The notes beneath the pieces were generated by a model that was not told where the DNA came from, did no database searches, and saw nothing but the letters and a program-made list of their open reading frames with translations. Positions 37,319-46,326 of a DNA stretch of 64,000 bases are shown here, piece after piece; positions within the stretch are counted from its first letter, which is position 1, and every line of letters starts with the position of its first letter. Origin of the DNA: an uncultured Psychroserpens sp. (lineage in GTDB: Bacteria > Bacteroidota > Bacteroidia > Flavobacteriales > Flavobacteriaceae); contig CANLEE010000002.1 of NCBI GenBank assembly GCA_947489585.1, forward strand, positions 186,001 to 250,000. Direction: 5' to 3'. The position numbers and the translations under genes are program-made.

Positions 37319-38143
37319 CTAATCCTTTTTGATAAAAGGGCATGTCTCTAATAATTGTTTTTTTCTCAAGTTTAACAAATTAGTATCAGGTTGGGTTATT
37401 GTTGAGTTAGACTTTAATAATTCTAACAATATATTTTTAGATTTTTGTTCTGCTGAAAATTTAAATTCTTCATTGTATGTAATTCCAACAGATTCAAAAT
37501 AGTCATAAAACTTGATGTTATCCCCTGATAAATTATCAGAAAATTTCATCCATAACGCTGGTATTTTATAAGTATGCGGTATAATAAGACCATGCAAAGA
37601 GGAAGAAATAATAGCTTCACATTCTAAAATTTCTTGTGTTGTTTTTACGACATCATCAGTTACTAAATCGATGACCTTAATATCTTTCTTATCAGAAAAT
37701 ATTTTTTTGACATCTTCATAATCAACAAAATGAGGTATAATCCCTAATGCGTAAGTCTTTTTCTCATTATTAGAAATAAATTGTGGCAGCAATAGTGCTG
37801 GATCTCCATATTTTTCTGGAATTGCATCATAACCTAATTCTAATAATCTAGCTCTTGTTCTTGGTCCTCTTACAGCCAAAAAAGTAGCATTAGTAATTAA
37901 CTCATCTTTCTTAATGATGCCACTTCCCCAAACTATTGAATTTGAGTTAATTCTTTTGATAATACTTCCTAAAGTAAAATAGTGCTTAACAAATAAGCGA
38001 TACTTTTTACTTTTTAAAAACTGTACCCTAACTATTTTTTTTTTAGCTAATTTTGAACAGATAAATGGCGCTAAAGCATCTCCATAGTTCTCTCTACCAT
38101 CTTCCCGATTTAAGCTGTGCCAATATATATGGAGTTTAAACAT
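37319..38143 (-). CDS. Polysaccharide pyruvyl transferase family protein (2 of 2)
   Basis: A 274-residue protein of the same family as the gene at 17870. Marks are GREDGRENYGDALAPFICS... shortened here to ENYGDALAPFI at the N-terminus, SIVWGSGIIKK, VRGPRTRARLLELG, YGDPALLLP, LGIIPHFVDY and ISSSLHGLIIPHTYKIP with the conserved His-Gly. The enzyme would use phosphoenolpyruvate to ketalise a sugar. It overlaps the sulfotransferase gene upstream by eight bases. Two different pyruvyltransferases suggest two pyruvylated positions, or one position with a pseudo-redundant enzyme. Confidence 0.88.
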   Translation of the reverse strand: MFKLHIYWHSLNREDGRENYGDALAPFICSKLAKKKIVRVQFLKSKKYRLFVKHYFTLGSIIKRINSNSIVWGSGIIKKDELITNATFLAVRGPRTRARLLELGYDAIPEKYGDPALLLPQFISNNEKKTYALGIIPHFVDYEDVKKIFSDKKDIKVIDLVTDDVVKTTQEILECEAIISSSLHGLIIPHTYKIPALWMKFSDNLSGDNIKFYDYFESVGITYNEEFKFSAEQKSKNILLELLKSNSTITQPDTNLLNLRKKQLLETCPFIKKD

Positions 38144-38867
38144 TAGATTCCTGAATTATGAGCTCTATATTTCTAATTTGCTCTTCCGATAGATTTGATT
38201 TCCATTTATCTTTTCCTGATGGATTTAATGGTTCAGAATTCAAATTGAAATCTAAATTTAAAAATTTTTTTATCCTTTGCATTAAATCATCATAGTCATC
38301 ATAAAAATCTTCATAAGAAACTAGCTCAACACTATTTGGAAATTTTTTATTTAGATATTCCAATCGATTCATATGTGCTAAGCACCTAATGGTACATTTA
38401 CTTTCTAGCGGTAGTTCTTCAAAATAATCTTTGTTAGATTCAGTAATTCCTAAAAAGGTATTAGGTTGATCAAGTGGTAATTTATGATACCAACTTAAGA
38501 CACCTTTATGGTTAAGCATACTAGATACTGTTGAAAAGACATTTCTTTTTATACCAATAAACTTGGCTTCAGGAAAAACTTTTAAAATATCTTCTACAAA
38601 CCAAATATTAGGATGTGTTTTCTCAAGAATGTATTGCTTTTCACTCTTATTAAATACTTTTTTATATTGTTTTAAAATATCATTAAAATTACTTCTATTC
38701 TTGTTAAGACCAACTGCAATATTGGTAATTGGTTCAAAAAAACGGTCATCTTCAATAAAGGCATCAACCTCAGGACTGTTTTCAAAAGTTCTACCTAACA
38801 GGTGGGTCCCTGATCTACCAGATCCAATAATAAAAATAAGATTTTTGTTATATTTTGAAGATATCAT
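38136..38867 (-). CDS. Sulfotransferase family protein (4 of 4)
   Basis: A 243-residue sulfotransferase. The 5'-phosphosulfate loop is IFIIGSGRSGTHLLGRTF and the 3'-phosphate site is KFIGIKRNVFSTVSSM. This form (GSGRSGT) is of the Sulfotransfer_3 kind and differs from the two short members further along. The start lies 20 bases inside the end of the Wzt gene, and the stop overlaps the pyruvyltransferase gene by eight, so this part of the locus is tightly packed. Substrate unknown. Confidence 0.86.
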   Translation of the reverse strand: MISSKYNKNLIFIIGSGRSGTHLLGRTFENSPEVDAFIEDDRFFEPITNIAVGLNKNRSNFNDILKQYKKVFNKSEKQYILEKTHPNIWFVEDILKVFPEAKFIGIKRNVFSTVSSMLNHKGVLSWYHKLPLDQPNTFLGITESNKDYFEELPLESKCTIRCLAHMNRLEYLNKKFPNSVELVSYEDFYDDYDDLMQRIKKFLNLDFNLNSEPLNPSGKDKWKSNLSEEQIRNIELIIQESNV

Positions 38868-40116
38868 GTTCTAATAAATATTTACCTCTAGATTTCACAT
38901 TAAGTTTCCCTGTATTGAAAAAATCTCCACCTTCAACTCTAAATCTAAATTCATTTTTAACGTTATCTAATTTCGCACCATTTGTTTCTTTCAAATTGAT
39001 AGCTAAGGCATAATCTCCTGGCAAAAATGGAAACTTCTTTATTTGTAATTTTATTTTATTTTCCCCTGGAAGCAATCCAATTACCCTTTCAATTAATTGA
39101 TTACTCAAATACACTAATCGCTCACCATTACTACCATCAACACCTAATTCAACAATAATGTTATCAACTTGTTTTTTTGACTTAACGCCTATGACCAAAT
39201 TAAAATCATCTCCAGATTTTATAATATTGAACATTTCATTTTTATCATTCAATAATTGAATGTCATGTATATAAACATTTTTAACTTCATGATCAACTAC
39301 TCTTTTGAAATTGGATGTAATTGCACCTATGCTCAGGTAGGTATTTATAGCCTCTTGAGTATCACCATCTTTAATGATTTCACCATTTTCTAGTACAATA
39401 CATCTAGAACACAAATTTTGAACTGCCACCATATTATGACTAACAAATAGGACAGTACGACCATCACCCTTACTTATATCCTGCATTTTGCCTATGGCCT
39501 TTTTTTGAAATTCTGCATCACCTACAGCTAAAACTTCATCTATAACCAAGATATCAGGCTCTAAAAATGCCGCTACCGCAAAAGCCAATCGAACACGCAT
39601 ACCTGATGAATATCGCTTTACTGGTGTATCAATGTACATTTTACATCCAGAAAATTCTATAATCTCATCTTCTTTACTTTTAATTTCTGCTTTAGTCATT
39701 CCTAATATAGCACCGTTAAGATATATGTTTTCAAGTCCCGTAAGTTCTGGATGAAATCCAGTACCAACTTCTAATAGACTGGCAATTTTCCCTTTGGTTT
39801 TTATCTCACCTGTAGATGGACTAGTAACTCGTGATAGGATTTTTAACAATGTGGATTTTCCTGCGCCATTTTTACCAATAATACCTAATACCTCTCCTTG
39901 TTCTACTTTGAAATCTATATTTTTTAATGCCCAAACATAATCACTAGTTGCTTTCTGGCTGCGATCATTTACACCTCCAACTTTTAGAAATGGATCTTCT
40001 TTTCCGCGAATTGCATACCACCATCGGTTAAGGTCATGACTAAGTGTTCCTGTACCAACTAAACCCAGTCGATATTGCTTACTTATATTTGATACACTAA
40101 GAATGATGTTAGACAT
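38848..40116 (-). CDS. Polysaccharide ABC transporter ATP-binding protein, Wzt type with C-terminal carbohydrate-binding domain
   Basis: This is the ATPase of a Wzm/Wzt exporter that moves an undecaprenyl-linked polysaccharide across the inner membrane. The 422 residues hold a nucleotide-binding domain (Walker A GIIGKNGAGKSTLL near residue 80, signature RYSSGMRVRLAFAVA, Walker B PDILVIDEVLAVGD) and a C-terminal beta-sandwich (about residues 270-415, VYIHDIQLLNDKNEMF onward) of the Wzt_C type that recognises the modified non-reducing end of the glycan. It is two bases after the permease gene. The C-terminal domain suggests that a terminal modification, perhaps sulfate or methyl, gates export. 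Confidence 0.9.
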   Translation of the reverse strand: MSNIILSVSNISKQYRLGLVGTGTLSHDLNRWWYAIRGKEDPFLKVGGVNDRSQKATSDYVWALKNIDFKVEQGEVLGIIGKNGAGKSTLLKILSRVTSPSTGEIKTKGKIASLLEVGTGFHPELTGLENIYLNGAILGMTKAEIKSKEDEIIEFSGCKMYIDTPVKRYSSGMRVRLAFAVAAFLEPDILVIDEVLAVGDAEFQKKAIGKMQDISKGDGRTVLFVSHNMVAVQNLCSRCIVLENGEIIKDGDTQEAINTYLSIGAITSNFKRVVDHEVKNVYIHDIQLLNDKNEMFNIIKSGDDFNLVIGVKSKKQVDNIIVELGVDGSNGERLVYLSNQLIERVIGLLPGENKIKLQIKKFPFLPGDYALAINLKETNGAKLDNVKNEFRFRVEGGDFFNTGKLNVKSRGKYLLEHDIFKI

Positions 40117-40118
40117 AG

Positions 40119-40979
40119 TTAAACGGTATCGATGAATGTTTTTTCAGTTCTATTAAAAATAATGATTCCAAAAAATAATGTCATAAAAATTATTGAAATG
40201 GTATAAATTATACCAAAAACAGTTATTGTTCCCTGTCCTAACAACATGAATCGCGCAGTTTCAACAATATAAGCTAATGGATTATATTCTACTAACCATG
40301 CCATTTTGGGCATTTTTTCTCTTACTAGTGCTAGAGGATACATAACTGCAGAAAGGTACATTAACAATTGAACACCAAAAGACACTAAAAACTTTAAATC
40401 ACGATATTTAGTTACTAAGGATGATATGATCATTCCTAAGCCTAGGCCAAACAAGCCCATTAACAAGATAAGAATTGGAAATAGAACTATTGATAAGTCG
40501 AGATGTACATCTGCCCCTTGTAAATAATAGATGACATAAAAAACAATAAATATTATGATTTGAATTCCAAATTTTACAAGATTGGAAATGATTATGGATA
40601 ATGGTACAATGATACGTGGAAAATAAACTTTGCCAAAAATGGCTGCATTACTTTTAAAGGTATCACTTGTGGCTGTTAAGCACGAATTAAAATAATTCCA
40701 AATAGAAACTCCAGCAAGATTAAAAAGAAAAGGTGGTATTTCACCTGTTTCAATATTGGCAACTTTATTAAAAATAATTGTAAAAGTTAAGGCTGTAAAT
40801 AATGGTTGTATAAGATACCACAAAGGGCCAAGAATTGTTTGCTTATAAAGTGTTACTATATCACGTTTTACAAACAAAATTAACAAATCTCTGTACCTCC
40901 AAATCTCTTTAAAGTTAAAATCTATTAATTTCTTTTTAGAAGAAATTGTATATAACCAGTTATCTTCTGAATTATTCAA
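40119..40979 (-). CDS. Polysaccharide ABC transporter permease, Wzm type
   Basis: A 286-residue ABC-2 type permease with six hydrophobic segments. The N-terminal stretch RDLLILFVKRDIVTLYKQTILGPLWY is the typical cytoplasmic interface of Wzm/KpsM proteins, here at residues about 28-53, and the segment YLSAVMYPLALVREKMP with its C-terminal YNPLAYIVETARF is also family-specific. It forms the exporter with the Wzt-type ATPase downstream (two bases apart) and lies two bases after the epimerase gene. Confidence 0.92.
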   Translation of the reverse strand: MNNSEDNWLYTISSKKKLIDFNFKEIWRYRDLLILFVKRDIVTLYKQTILGPLWYLIQPLFTALTFTIIFNKVANIETGEIPPFLFNLAGVSIWNYFNSCLTATSDTFKSNAAIFGKVYFPRIIVPLSIIISNLVKFGIQIIIFIVFYVIYYLQGADVHLDLSIVLFPILILLMGLFGLGLGMIISSLVTKYRDLKFLVSFGVQLLMYLSAVMYPLALVREKMPKMAWLVEYNPLAYIVETARFMLLGQGTITVFGIIYTISIIFMTLFFGIIIFNRTEKTFIDTV

Positions 40980-40981
40980 TA

Positions 40982-41965
40982 TTATAGGTTTTCAAAATGG
41001 TTCCAAGTGAGTTTTAAACCTTCCCTAACGGTATACATAGGTTTATAACTTAGCAATGAATTAGCTTTATCAATATTAGCCAAAGAGTCCCGAACATCTC
41101 CTTGACGAGGAGGTCCATAAACAGCTTCTAAGTCTGATTTCGCAGATTCTTTTAAGGAATTCCACAAGTAATTAATACTTATGCGCTCGCCACAAGCTAC
41201 ATTAAACACTTGATTCTTAGCTGCATCAGAAGCAAAAAAACCACGAATATTAGCCTGCACAGCATTATCAACAAATGTAAAATCTCTAGTTTGTTCTCCA
41301 TCGCCATTAATTTTTGGCGACTCACTATCTTTCAATGCCTGCATAAATAATGGAATTACAGCAGCGTAAGCTCCATCTGGACTTTGTTTAGGTCCAAACA
41401 CATTGAAATATCTTAAACCAATGACATCTGTATCATACGTTTTACCAAAAACATCAGCATATAGCTCATTGACATACTTGGTTACTGCATAAGGAGATAA
41501 TGGATTACCAATCTTATCTTCTATTTTTGGTAAACTTTTACTATCACCATAGGTTGAACTTGAAGCTGCATAAACCATACGCTTAACAGTTGAAGATTCT
41601 TTTATGGCAATCATCATATTTAAAAAACCAGAAATATTGACTTCATTGGTTGTAGCAGGATCATTTATAGAACGAGGTACAGAACCTAAAGCTGCTTGAT
41701 GCGATACATAATCCATATCCTTCATAGCATCTTTACAGGTTTGCAAGTCTCTAATGTCTCCCTCTATAAGTTCGAATGCTGGATTAGAATGAAACTCTGT
41801 TAAATTCTTTCTGTGACCATTAGAAAAATTATCTAATACACGAACTTTCTTAGCATTATATTTCAAAAGATACTCAACAATATTTGAGCCTATAAAACCT
41901 CCTCCTCCTGTTATTAAGAACGATAGGTTGTTTAAATCTTGATTATGATATTTATTGTCGTACAT
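40982..41965 (-). CDS. tviC: UDP-N-acetylglucosaminuronate / UDP-GlcNAc C4-epimerase, TviC-like
   Basis: An extended short-chain dehydrogenase of 327 residues. It has the NAD-binding GGGGFIGSNIVEYL, the active-site SSSTYGD and Y-x3-K as SPYAVTKYVNELYADVF, and the phrase SHQAALGSVPRS that is highly like TviC and WbpP. These enzymes invert C4 of UDP-GlcNAcA (or UDP-GlcNAc) to give UDP-GalNAcA. The start overlaps the tviB stop by one base. The pair tviB-tviC is the classic route to the GalNAcA of the Vi antigen, so this polymer probably contains GalNAcA or a derivative of it. Confidence 0.9.
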   Translation of the reverse strand: MYDNKYHNQDLNNLSFLITGGGGFIGSNIVEYLLKYNAKKVRVLDNFSNGHRKNLTEFHSNPAFELIEGDIRDLQTCKDAMKDMDYVSHQAALGSVPRSINDPATTNEVNISGFLNMMIAIKESSTVKRMVYAASSSTYGDSKSLPKIEDKIGNPLSPYAVTKYVNELYADVFGKTYDTDVIGLRYFNVFGPKQSPDGAYAAVIPLFMQALKDSESPKINGDGEQTRDFTFVDNAVQANIRGFFASDAAKNQVFNVACGERISINYLWNSLKESAKSDLEAVYGPPRQGDVRDSLANIDKANSLLSYKPMYTVREGLKLTWNHFENL

Positions 41966-43257
41966 TATAATCTTGCGTCTACACTATGTTTTGGAAGTAA
42001 TGATTTTACATCGAAAATAACTCCAATATCAGATTTTATTTTTTGAATATCTAGTTCTAAAAACTCATTATGAGATACAGCTAAAACAATCGCGTCATAG
42101 TTGGTTTTTAGCTGAGATACATTATCTAATAAATCGAAACCATACTCATGAACTACCTCTTCCTTAGAAGCCCAAGGATCAAAAACATCTACATTTACAC
42201 CGTAGGTTTCAAATTCTTCGATGATATCAATGACTCTTGAATTTCTAATATCTGGGCAATTCTCTTTAAAAGTGATCCCTAAAACGAGTGCATTAGAATC
42301 TTTAATTCTCGCTCCTTTTTTGATCATCATTTTTACAGTTTCTTGCGCAACATACCCGCCCATGCTGTCATTCATCTTACGTCCTGCAAGAATAATCTCA
42401 GGATTATAGCCAGATTCTATTGCTTTTTGAGCAAGATAGTACGGATCCACACCAATACAATGACCTCCAACTAAACCAGGAGAAAATTTGAGAAAGTTCC
42501 ATTTAGTACCTGCAGCTTCTAAGACAGCTTTAGTATCAATATCTAATAATCTAAAGATCTTTGATAATTCATTGACAAAGGCAATATTAATATCTCGTTG
42601 AGAATTCTCTATAACCTTTGCAGCTTCAGCCACTTTAATTGAAGGTGCCGAGTGCGTTCCAGCTACAATAATTGACTTATACAAGTCATCAACTTCTTTT
42701 GCTGTTTCAGGCGTTGAACCAGATGTTACTTTAAGTATTTTTGTTACTGTATGTTTTTTATCACCAGGATTAATACGCTCAGGAGAATATCCAGCATAGA
42801 AGTCTTTATTGAATGCCAAACCAGATTGTTTTTCTAATATAGGAACACATATATCTTCGGTTACACCTGGATATACTGTAGACTCATAAATCACAATATC
42901 TCCTTGCTTTAAAACCTTTCCTACACTTTCACTGGCTTTAATTAACGGAGTAAATACTGGTCTTTTAAGTTCATCTGTTGGTGTTGGGACAGTTACAATA
43001 TAGATATTTGAATCTGCTATATCGTTTAAATTGTTGGTTATGAACAATCCTTTTGTAGAATTTGGGGTAGAACTCAAAACAGACTTTAAATGATCATCTT
43101 CAACTTCTAGAGTTTTATCTACACCATCACTAATCTCATTGGTACGCTTTTCGTTAATATCAAACCCTATTACCATAAACTTCTTTGCGAACTCTACAGC
43201 TAGAGGTAAACCCACATATCCAAGCCCTAAAATGGTTATTTTTTTATTGGTATTCAT
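41965..43257 (-). CDS. tviB: UDP-N-acetyl-D-glucosamine 6-dehydrogenase, TviB-like
   Basis: A 430-residue nucleotide-sugar dehydrogenase. The N-terminus has ILGLGYVGLPLAVEFAKKF (NAD-binding) and FDINEKRTNEI; the middle has ESTVYPGVTEDICVPIL; the active site is GLVGGHCIGVDPYYLAQKA with the catalytic Cys; the C-terminus has GITFKENCPDIRNSRVIDI. The whole sequence is close to TviB of the Vi-antigen pathway, which oxidises UDP-GlcNAc to UDP-GlcNAcA in two steps. It is two bases after the short phosphoglycosyltransferase gene. Confidence 0.92.
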   Translation of the reverse strand: MNTNKKITILGLGYVGLPLAVEFAKKFMVIGFDINEKRTNEISDGVDKTLEVEDDHLKSVLSSTPNSTKGLFITNNLNDIADSNIYIVTVPTPTDELKRPVFTPLIKASESVGKVLKQGDIVIYESTVYPGVTEDICVPILEKQSGLAFNKDFYAGYSPERINPGDKKHTVTKILKVTSGSTPETAKEVDDLYKSIIVAGTHSAPSIKVAEAAKVIENSQRDINIAFVNELSKIFRLLDIDTKAVLEAAGTKWNFLKFSPGLVGGHCIGVDPYYLAQKAIESGYNPEIILAGRKMNDSMGGYVAQETVKMMIKKGARIKDSNALVLGITFKENCPDIRNSRVIDIIEEFETYGVNVDVFDPWASKEEVVHEYGFDLLDNVSQLKTNYDAIVLAVSHNEFLELDIQKIKSDIGVIFDVKSLLPKHSVDARL

Positions 43258-43259
43258 TT

Positions 43260-43856
43260 TCAGTTAAGTATCGATTTTATAATAAAGTTCAAATCTAAAT
43301 AAAAACTCCAATTCTGCACGTATTTTTTATTGATTTCGACCTTATCTACCCAAATAATCGTTCTATTGTATGTTTCGGGGTCAATTTGTTGAGATAAGAT
43401 GGTTTCTTCGTCTTTATATTTTATGGTTGCTGGTCCAGTAATTCCTGGCTTTACATTTAAAACAACTCTATCTTCACCAATCAATTCATCTGCAAACCCC
43501 TGTACATCAGGTCGTGGACCAACAAAACTCATATCACCAATTAGCACATTAAAAAGCTGAGGAAGCTCATCTATTTTAGTATTTCTAAAAAATTTACCTA
43601 GACGCGTAGCACTTCTATTGAGATGCCCTAAGTGGTGTCTTTCTTGCCTTAAGGTTCTTAATTTATAAATCTTAAAAAGCTTACCGTGTTGCCCAACCCG
43701 TAACTGTGAAAATATCCCGTATTGCTTAGTATCAATTGTAGATATTAAAACCAGTATGATTATTGGTGAAAAAAGTATAGGAAATAGTAATACGGATAAT
43801 ATTAAATCAAAAATCCGTTTTATCAAAAGTTGTTTTCTATTAATCACCTTATACAC
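43260..43856 (-). CDS. Short initiating sugar transferase (monotopic phosphoglycosyltransferase)
   Basis: A 198-residue enzyme made of one N-terminal re-entrant helix (IFDLILSVLLFPILFSPIII) and the catalytic core of the PglC/WcaJ family, with SQLRVGQHGKLFKIYKLRTL, NTKIDELPQLFNVL and GDMSFVGPRPDVQGF. It transfers a sugar-1-phosphate to undecaprenyl phosphate. It lacks the N-terminal helices and central domain of the paralogue at 7793-9187. It overlaps the Wzc-type gene by eight bases and stands next to the tviB/tviC pair, so a HexNAc- or bacillosamine-like first sugar is possible; specificity is not readable. Confidence 0.9.
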   Translation of the reverse strand: MYKVINRKQLLIKRIFDLILSVLLFPILFSPIIILVLISTIDTKQYGIFSQLRVGQHGKLFKIYKLRTLRQERHHLGHLNRSATRLGKFFRNTKIDELPQLFNVLIGDMSFVGPRPDVQGFADELIGEDRVVLNVKPGITGPATIKYKDEETILSQQIDPETYNRTIIWVDKVEINKKYVQNWSFYLDLNFIIKSILN

Positions 43857-46323
43857 GTCTTAAAAAACGCTTAACTCGCTTTAAAAATGTATCGCTGTCT
43901 CTTTCATGATAAGCATTACCATAAACACCATACCCATATCCGTAACCATATCCGTAGCCATAACCATAATTATGGTTAGTTTTATGTTTATAGAAGTTCA
44001 ATACAAAGCTTATATTTTTCACCTCGCCTGCACGATATTTTGCATTAATTAAAGCTAACATTCCTTTCTTGGTATAATCTAATCGTACCATAAAGATAGT
44101 TGCATCTGCATATTGAGTCAGCTCTAACGCATCAGTCACTAAGCCCAAAGGTGGTGTATCTAATACAATCATATCATAGTCTTGTCGCAATTGACTAATC
44201 AAGGTGCTCATTTGGTCACTCATTAATATCTCTGAAGGGTTTGGAGGCACAGGTCCAGAAGGTATCACATCCAAATTCTCAATATGTGTAGTATATTTCA
44301 CATCTTCATAGGAATATTCTCCAATAAGATAATTTACAACACCTTTATCATTATTTATATTAAAATCTCCAAAAATCTTAGGTTTACGCAAATCGAGCCC
44401 TAGTAAAATGGTCTTTTTCCCAGACAAAGCATAAACAGTAGCCATATTAATAGAACAAAATGTCTTTCCTTCTCCACTTACTGAAGAAGTAATCATTAGA
44501 GTTTTACCATCTGTAGTTCCTTGTTTTTTGTACAAAAACTGAAGACTTGAACGTATTGACCTAAACGACTCTGCTACAGCAGATTTAGGCTTTTCAAATA
44601 CAATTAAGTTATTTTTATAATTATATTTTCCAATTAAACCCAAAATAGGGATCTTAGATAATTGCTCTATTTCATCTGAACCATGAATGGTATTATCTAA
44701 CAAGAATAGTACAAAAATTAAAAACATTGGAGTAAAGAATCCCATCATCAAAGCCATCATGTAATTGAGTGATTTATTAGGACCAATTAAGCCTCCTCCA
44801 ATATCTTTAGCTTCATCAATAACAGTAATATCAGAAATATTTGCTGCCTTAACAATTGCTGCCTCACTTCTTTTAGCTGTATAAATATTATAAGCTTCTT
44901 GACTAATATCAAGTTTTCTTTGAATTTTCAAAAACTGTTGTTGGTCTTCGGGTAAATTACTTAGCTTAGCTTCCAAATTTGCTATACTTCTGTTTATCGT
45001 TGACAATTGAATACCTATTGTTGTTTTAGTGGCATTAATAGTTTCTAAAAGCACATTTTTTTCAGCATCAATTCTCCTATCTAAATCTTTAAAAAGACCT
45101 GACCCTTCTTTAGTTGTATACTCTAAATTTTGACGCTCCGATGCCAAGCCAATTATTTTTGAAACACTATTTAAAATATTCCCTTCTTGAATTCCAACAC
45201 TTGTGGGTGCCGCAATATCTGTATAATCCGTTTTAGTATTTAAATAGTTTTCTAAATTTTTTAGATAATTCAACTTTAATTCTTCGGCTTCTTTGTTTAA
45301 GTCATATGTCCTTAATTGCGTTGAAACCTGCGTGATTTCTTCAGAAACGTTAAACACTTTATTTTGTTTTCTGAAATCGTTCATTTCGTCTGTGACATCC
45401 TTAAGGTTGGAATTTACAGCCGCAAGACTACTATCGATAAACTTAATAGTGTTTGTAGCATATAAATTTTTCCTTTCTAGCTCTGATCTACTCAGTATTT
45501 CTGAGGTTGCGTTTAAATAATCAACTATTTTAGCCTTGTTATTTCCCGCTAATTGTAATCTCAAAACAGAAGACGCCGACTGAGAATAAGGCGCAATCAT
45601 AATTCTGCTTTTATAATTATTTACAATCCCATCAAAACTTGAAAATCGAATAAAAAATTCAGATCCAGCTTTGATTCGTAATGACGGTTTAAAGAAAAGA
45701 CGTCCATTAAGAAAAGGCAAGTCTATTAATTCTCCTATTTTATATTTCTTGATAAAAGGACCTGTTTGCACAGTGATTCTATCAACAGATTTGTCATCAT
45801 ATTTCTGAGCACTTCTATTTGCACCTTCAAATTCAGTAAAAACTTCAAACTCACTATTATTTAAGAACCGTATACCAATCGGGTATCCTAAAACCTGAGG
45901 CTTAGATTTATCAATTACAAAATCAAAAGGAACTCTTTTATAAACATCTTCTTTCCTATACTTTCCTTCAACCAAATACTGCATATAGAATTGTAAAGAG
46001 TCTACCACTTTTTCATTGTGACTCCTTGTTTTAATTGCAGTAATTATTTTACTTACCTTACCTGATACACCTCCCCAATTAAAAGAGATACTGGTATTAG
46101 CAGTAAAAAACGGATTTTGATCGTTCTCAATTGAAATTAGAGAATCTAATTTATAAACATTCTGCTTTCTTACATTGATGAAGTATGCTATGAGAAGCGC
46201 AGAGCCAATACTTAGCATAACTAATTTCCAGAGGTTTAAAACTTTAAACAAATAACCTCTAAAGTCAAAGCTCACACGGCCTGATTCGCCTTGATCAAAT
46301 TCTTCTTGAGTGTTATATTCCAT
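43849..46323 (-). CDS. Wzc-type chain-length determinant and tyrosine autokinase
   Basis: An 824-residue polysaccharide co-polymerase fused to a BY-kinase. It has a first membrane helix near residue 35, a long periplasmic coiled-coil part, a second helix near residue 540 (MALMMGFFTPMFLIFVLFLL) and a cytoplasmic kinase. The kinase shows Walker A (SSVSGEGKTFCSIN, about residue 615), Walker A' (LLGLDLRKPK) and Walker B (DMIVLDTPPLG). The C-terminal tail (about residues 785-800) is a run of Gly-Tyr pairs coded by a hexamer repeat. Cycling phosphorylation of such tails controls polymer length and export. It is three bases after the Wza-like gene. Confidence 0.92.
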   Translation of the reverse strand: MEYNTQEEFDQGESGRVSFDFRGYLFKVLNLWKLVMLSIGSALLIAYFINVRKQNVYKLDSLISIENDQNPFFTANTSISFNWGGVSGKVSKIITAIKTRSHNEKVVDSLQFYMQYLVEGKYRKEDVYKRVPFDFVIDKSKPQVLGYPIGIRFLNNSEFEVFTEFEGANRSAQKYDDKSVDRITVQTGPFIKKYKIGELIDLPFLNGRLFFKPSLRIKAGSEFFIRFSSFDGIVNNYKSRIMIAPYSQSASSVLRLQLAGNNKAKIVDYLNATSEILSRSELERKNLYATNTIKFIDSSLAAVNSNLKDVTDEMNDFRKQNKVFNVSEEITQVSTQLRTYDLNKEAEELKLNYLKNLENYLNTKTDYTDIAAPTSVGIQEGNILNSVSKIIGLASERQNLEYTTKEGSGLFKDLDRRIDAEKNVLLETINATKTTIGIQLSTINRSIANLEAKLSNLPEDQQQFLKIQRKLDISQEAYNIYTAKRSEAAIVKAANISDITVIDEAKDIGGGLIGPNKSLNYMMALMMGFFTPMFLIFVLFLLDNTIHGSDEIEQLSKIPILGLIGKYNYKNNLIVFEKPKSAVAESFRSIRSSLQFLYKKQGTTDGKTLMITSSVSGEGKTFCSINMATVYALSGKKTILLGLDLRKPKIFGDFNINNDKGVVNYLIGEYSYEDVKYTTHIENLDVIPSGPVPPNPSEILMSDQMSTLISQLRQDYDMIVLDTPPLGLVTDALELTQYADATIFMVRLDYTKKGMLALINAKYRAGEVKNISFVLNFYKHKTNHNYGYGYGYGYGYGYGVYGNAYHERDSDTFLKRVKRFLRRV
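43928..43969. repeat. Hexamer tandem repeat encoding the Gly-Tyr tail of the Wzc-type kinase
   Basis: About seven degenerate copies of a six-base unit (consensus CCRTAW on the plus strand, Gly-Tyr on the coding strand). Copies vary only at third codon positions and in the Tyr/Gly codon choice, so the peptide has been kept. The number of units could change by slippage and so alter the number of tyrosines. Confidence 0.75.
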
Positions 46324-46326
46324 AGT

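Noticed and set aside
43921..43980. Short regular repeats as a possible CRISPR array
   Set aside because: The unit is only six bases, has no spacers and lies in frame inside the Wzc-type gene, coding Gly-Tyr pairs.
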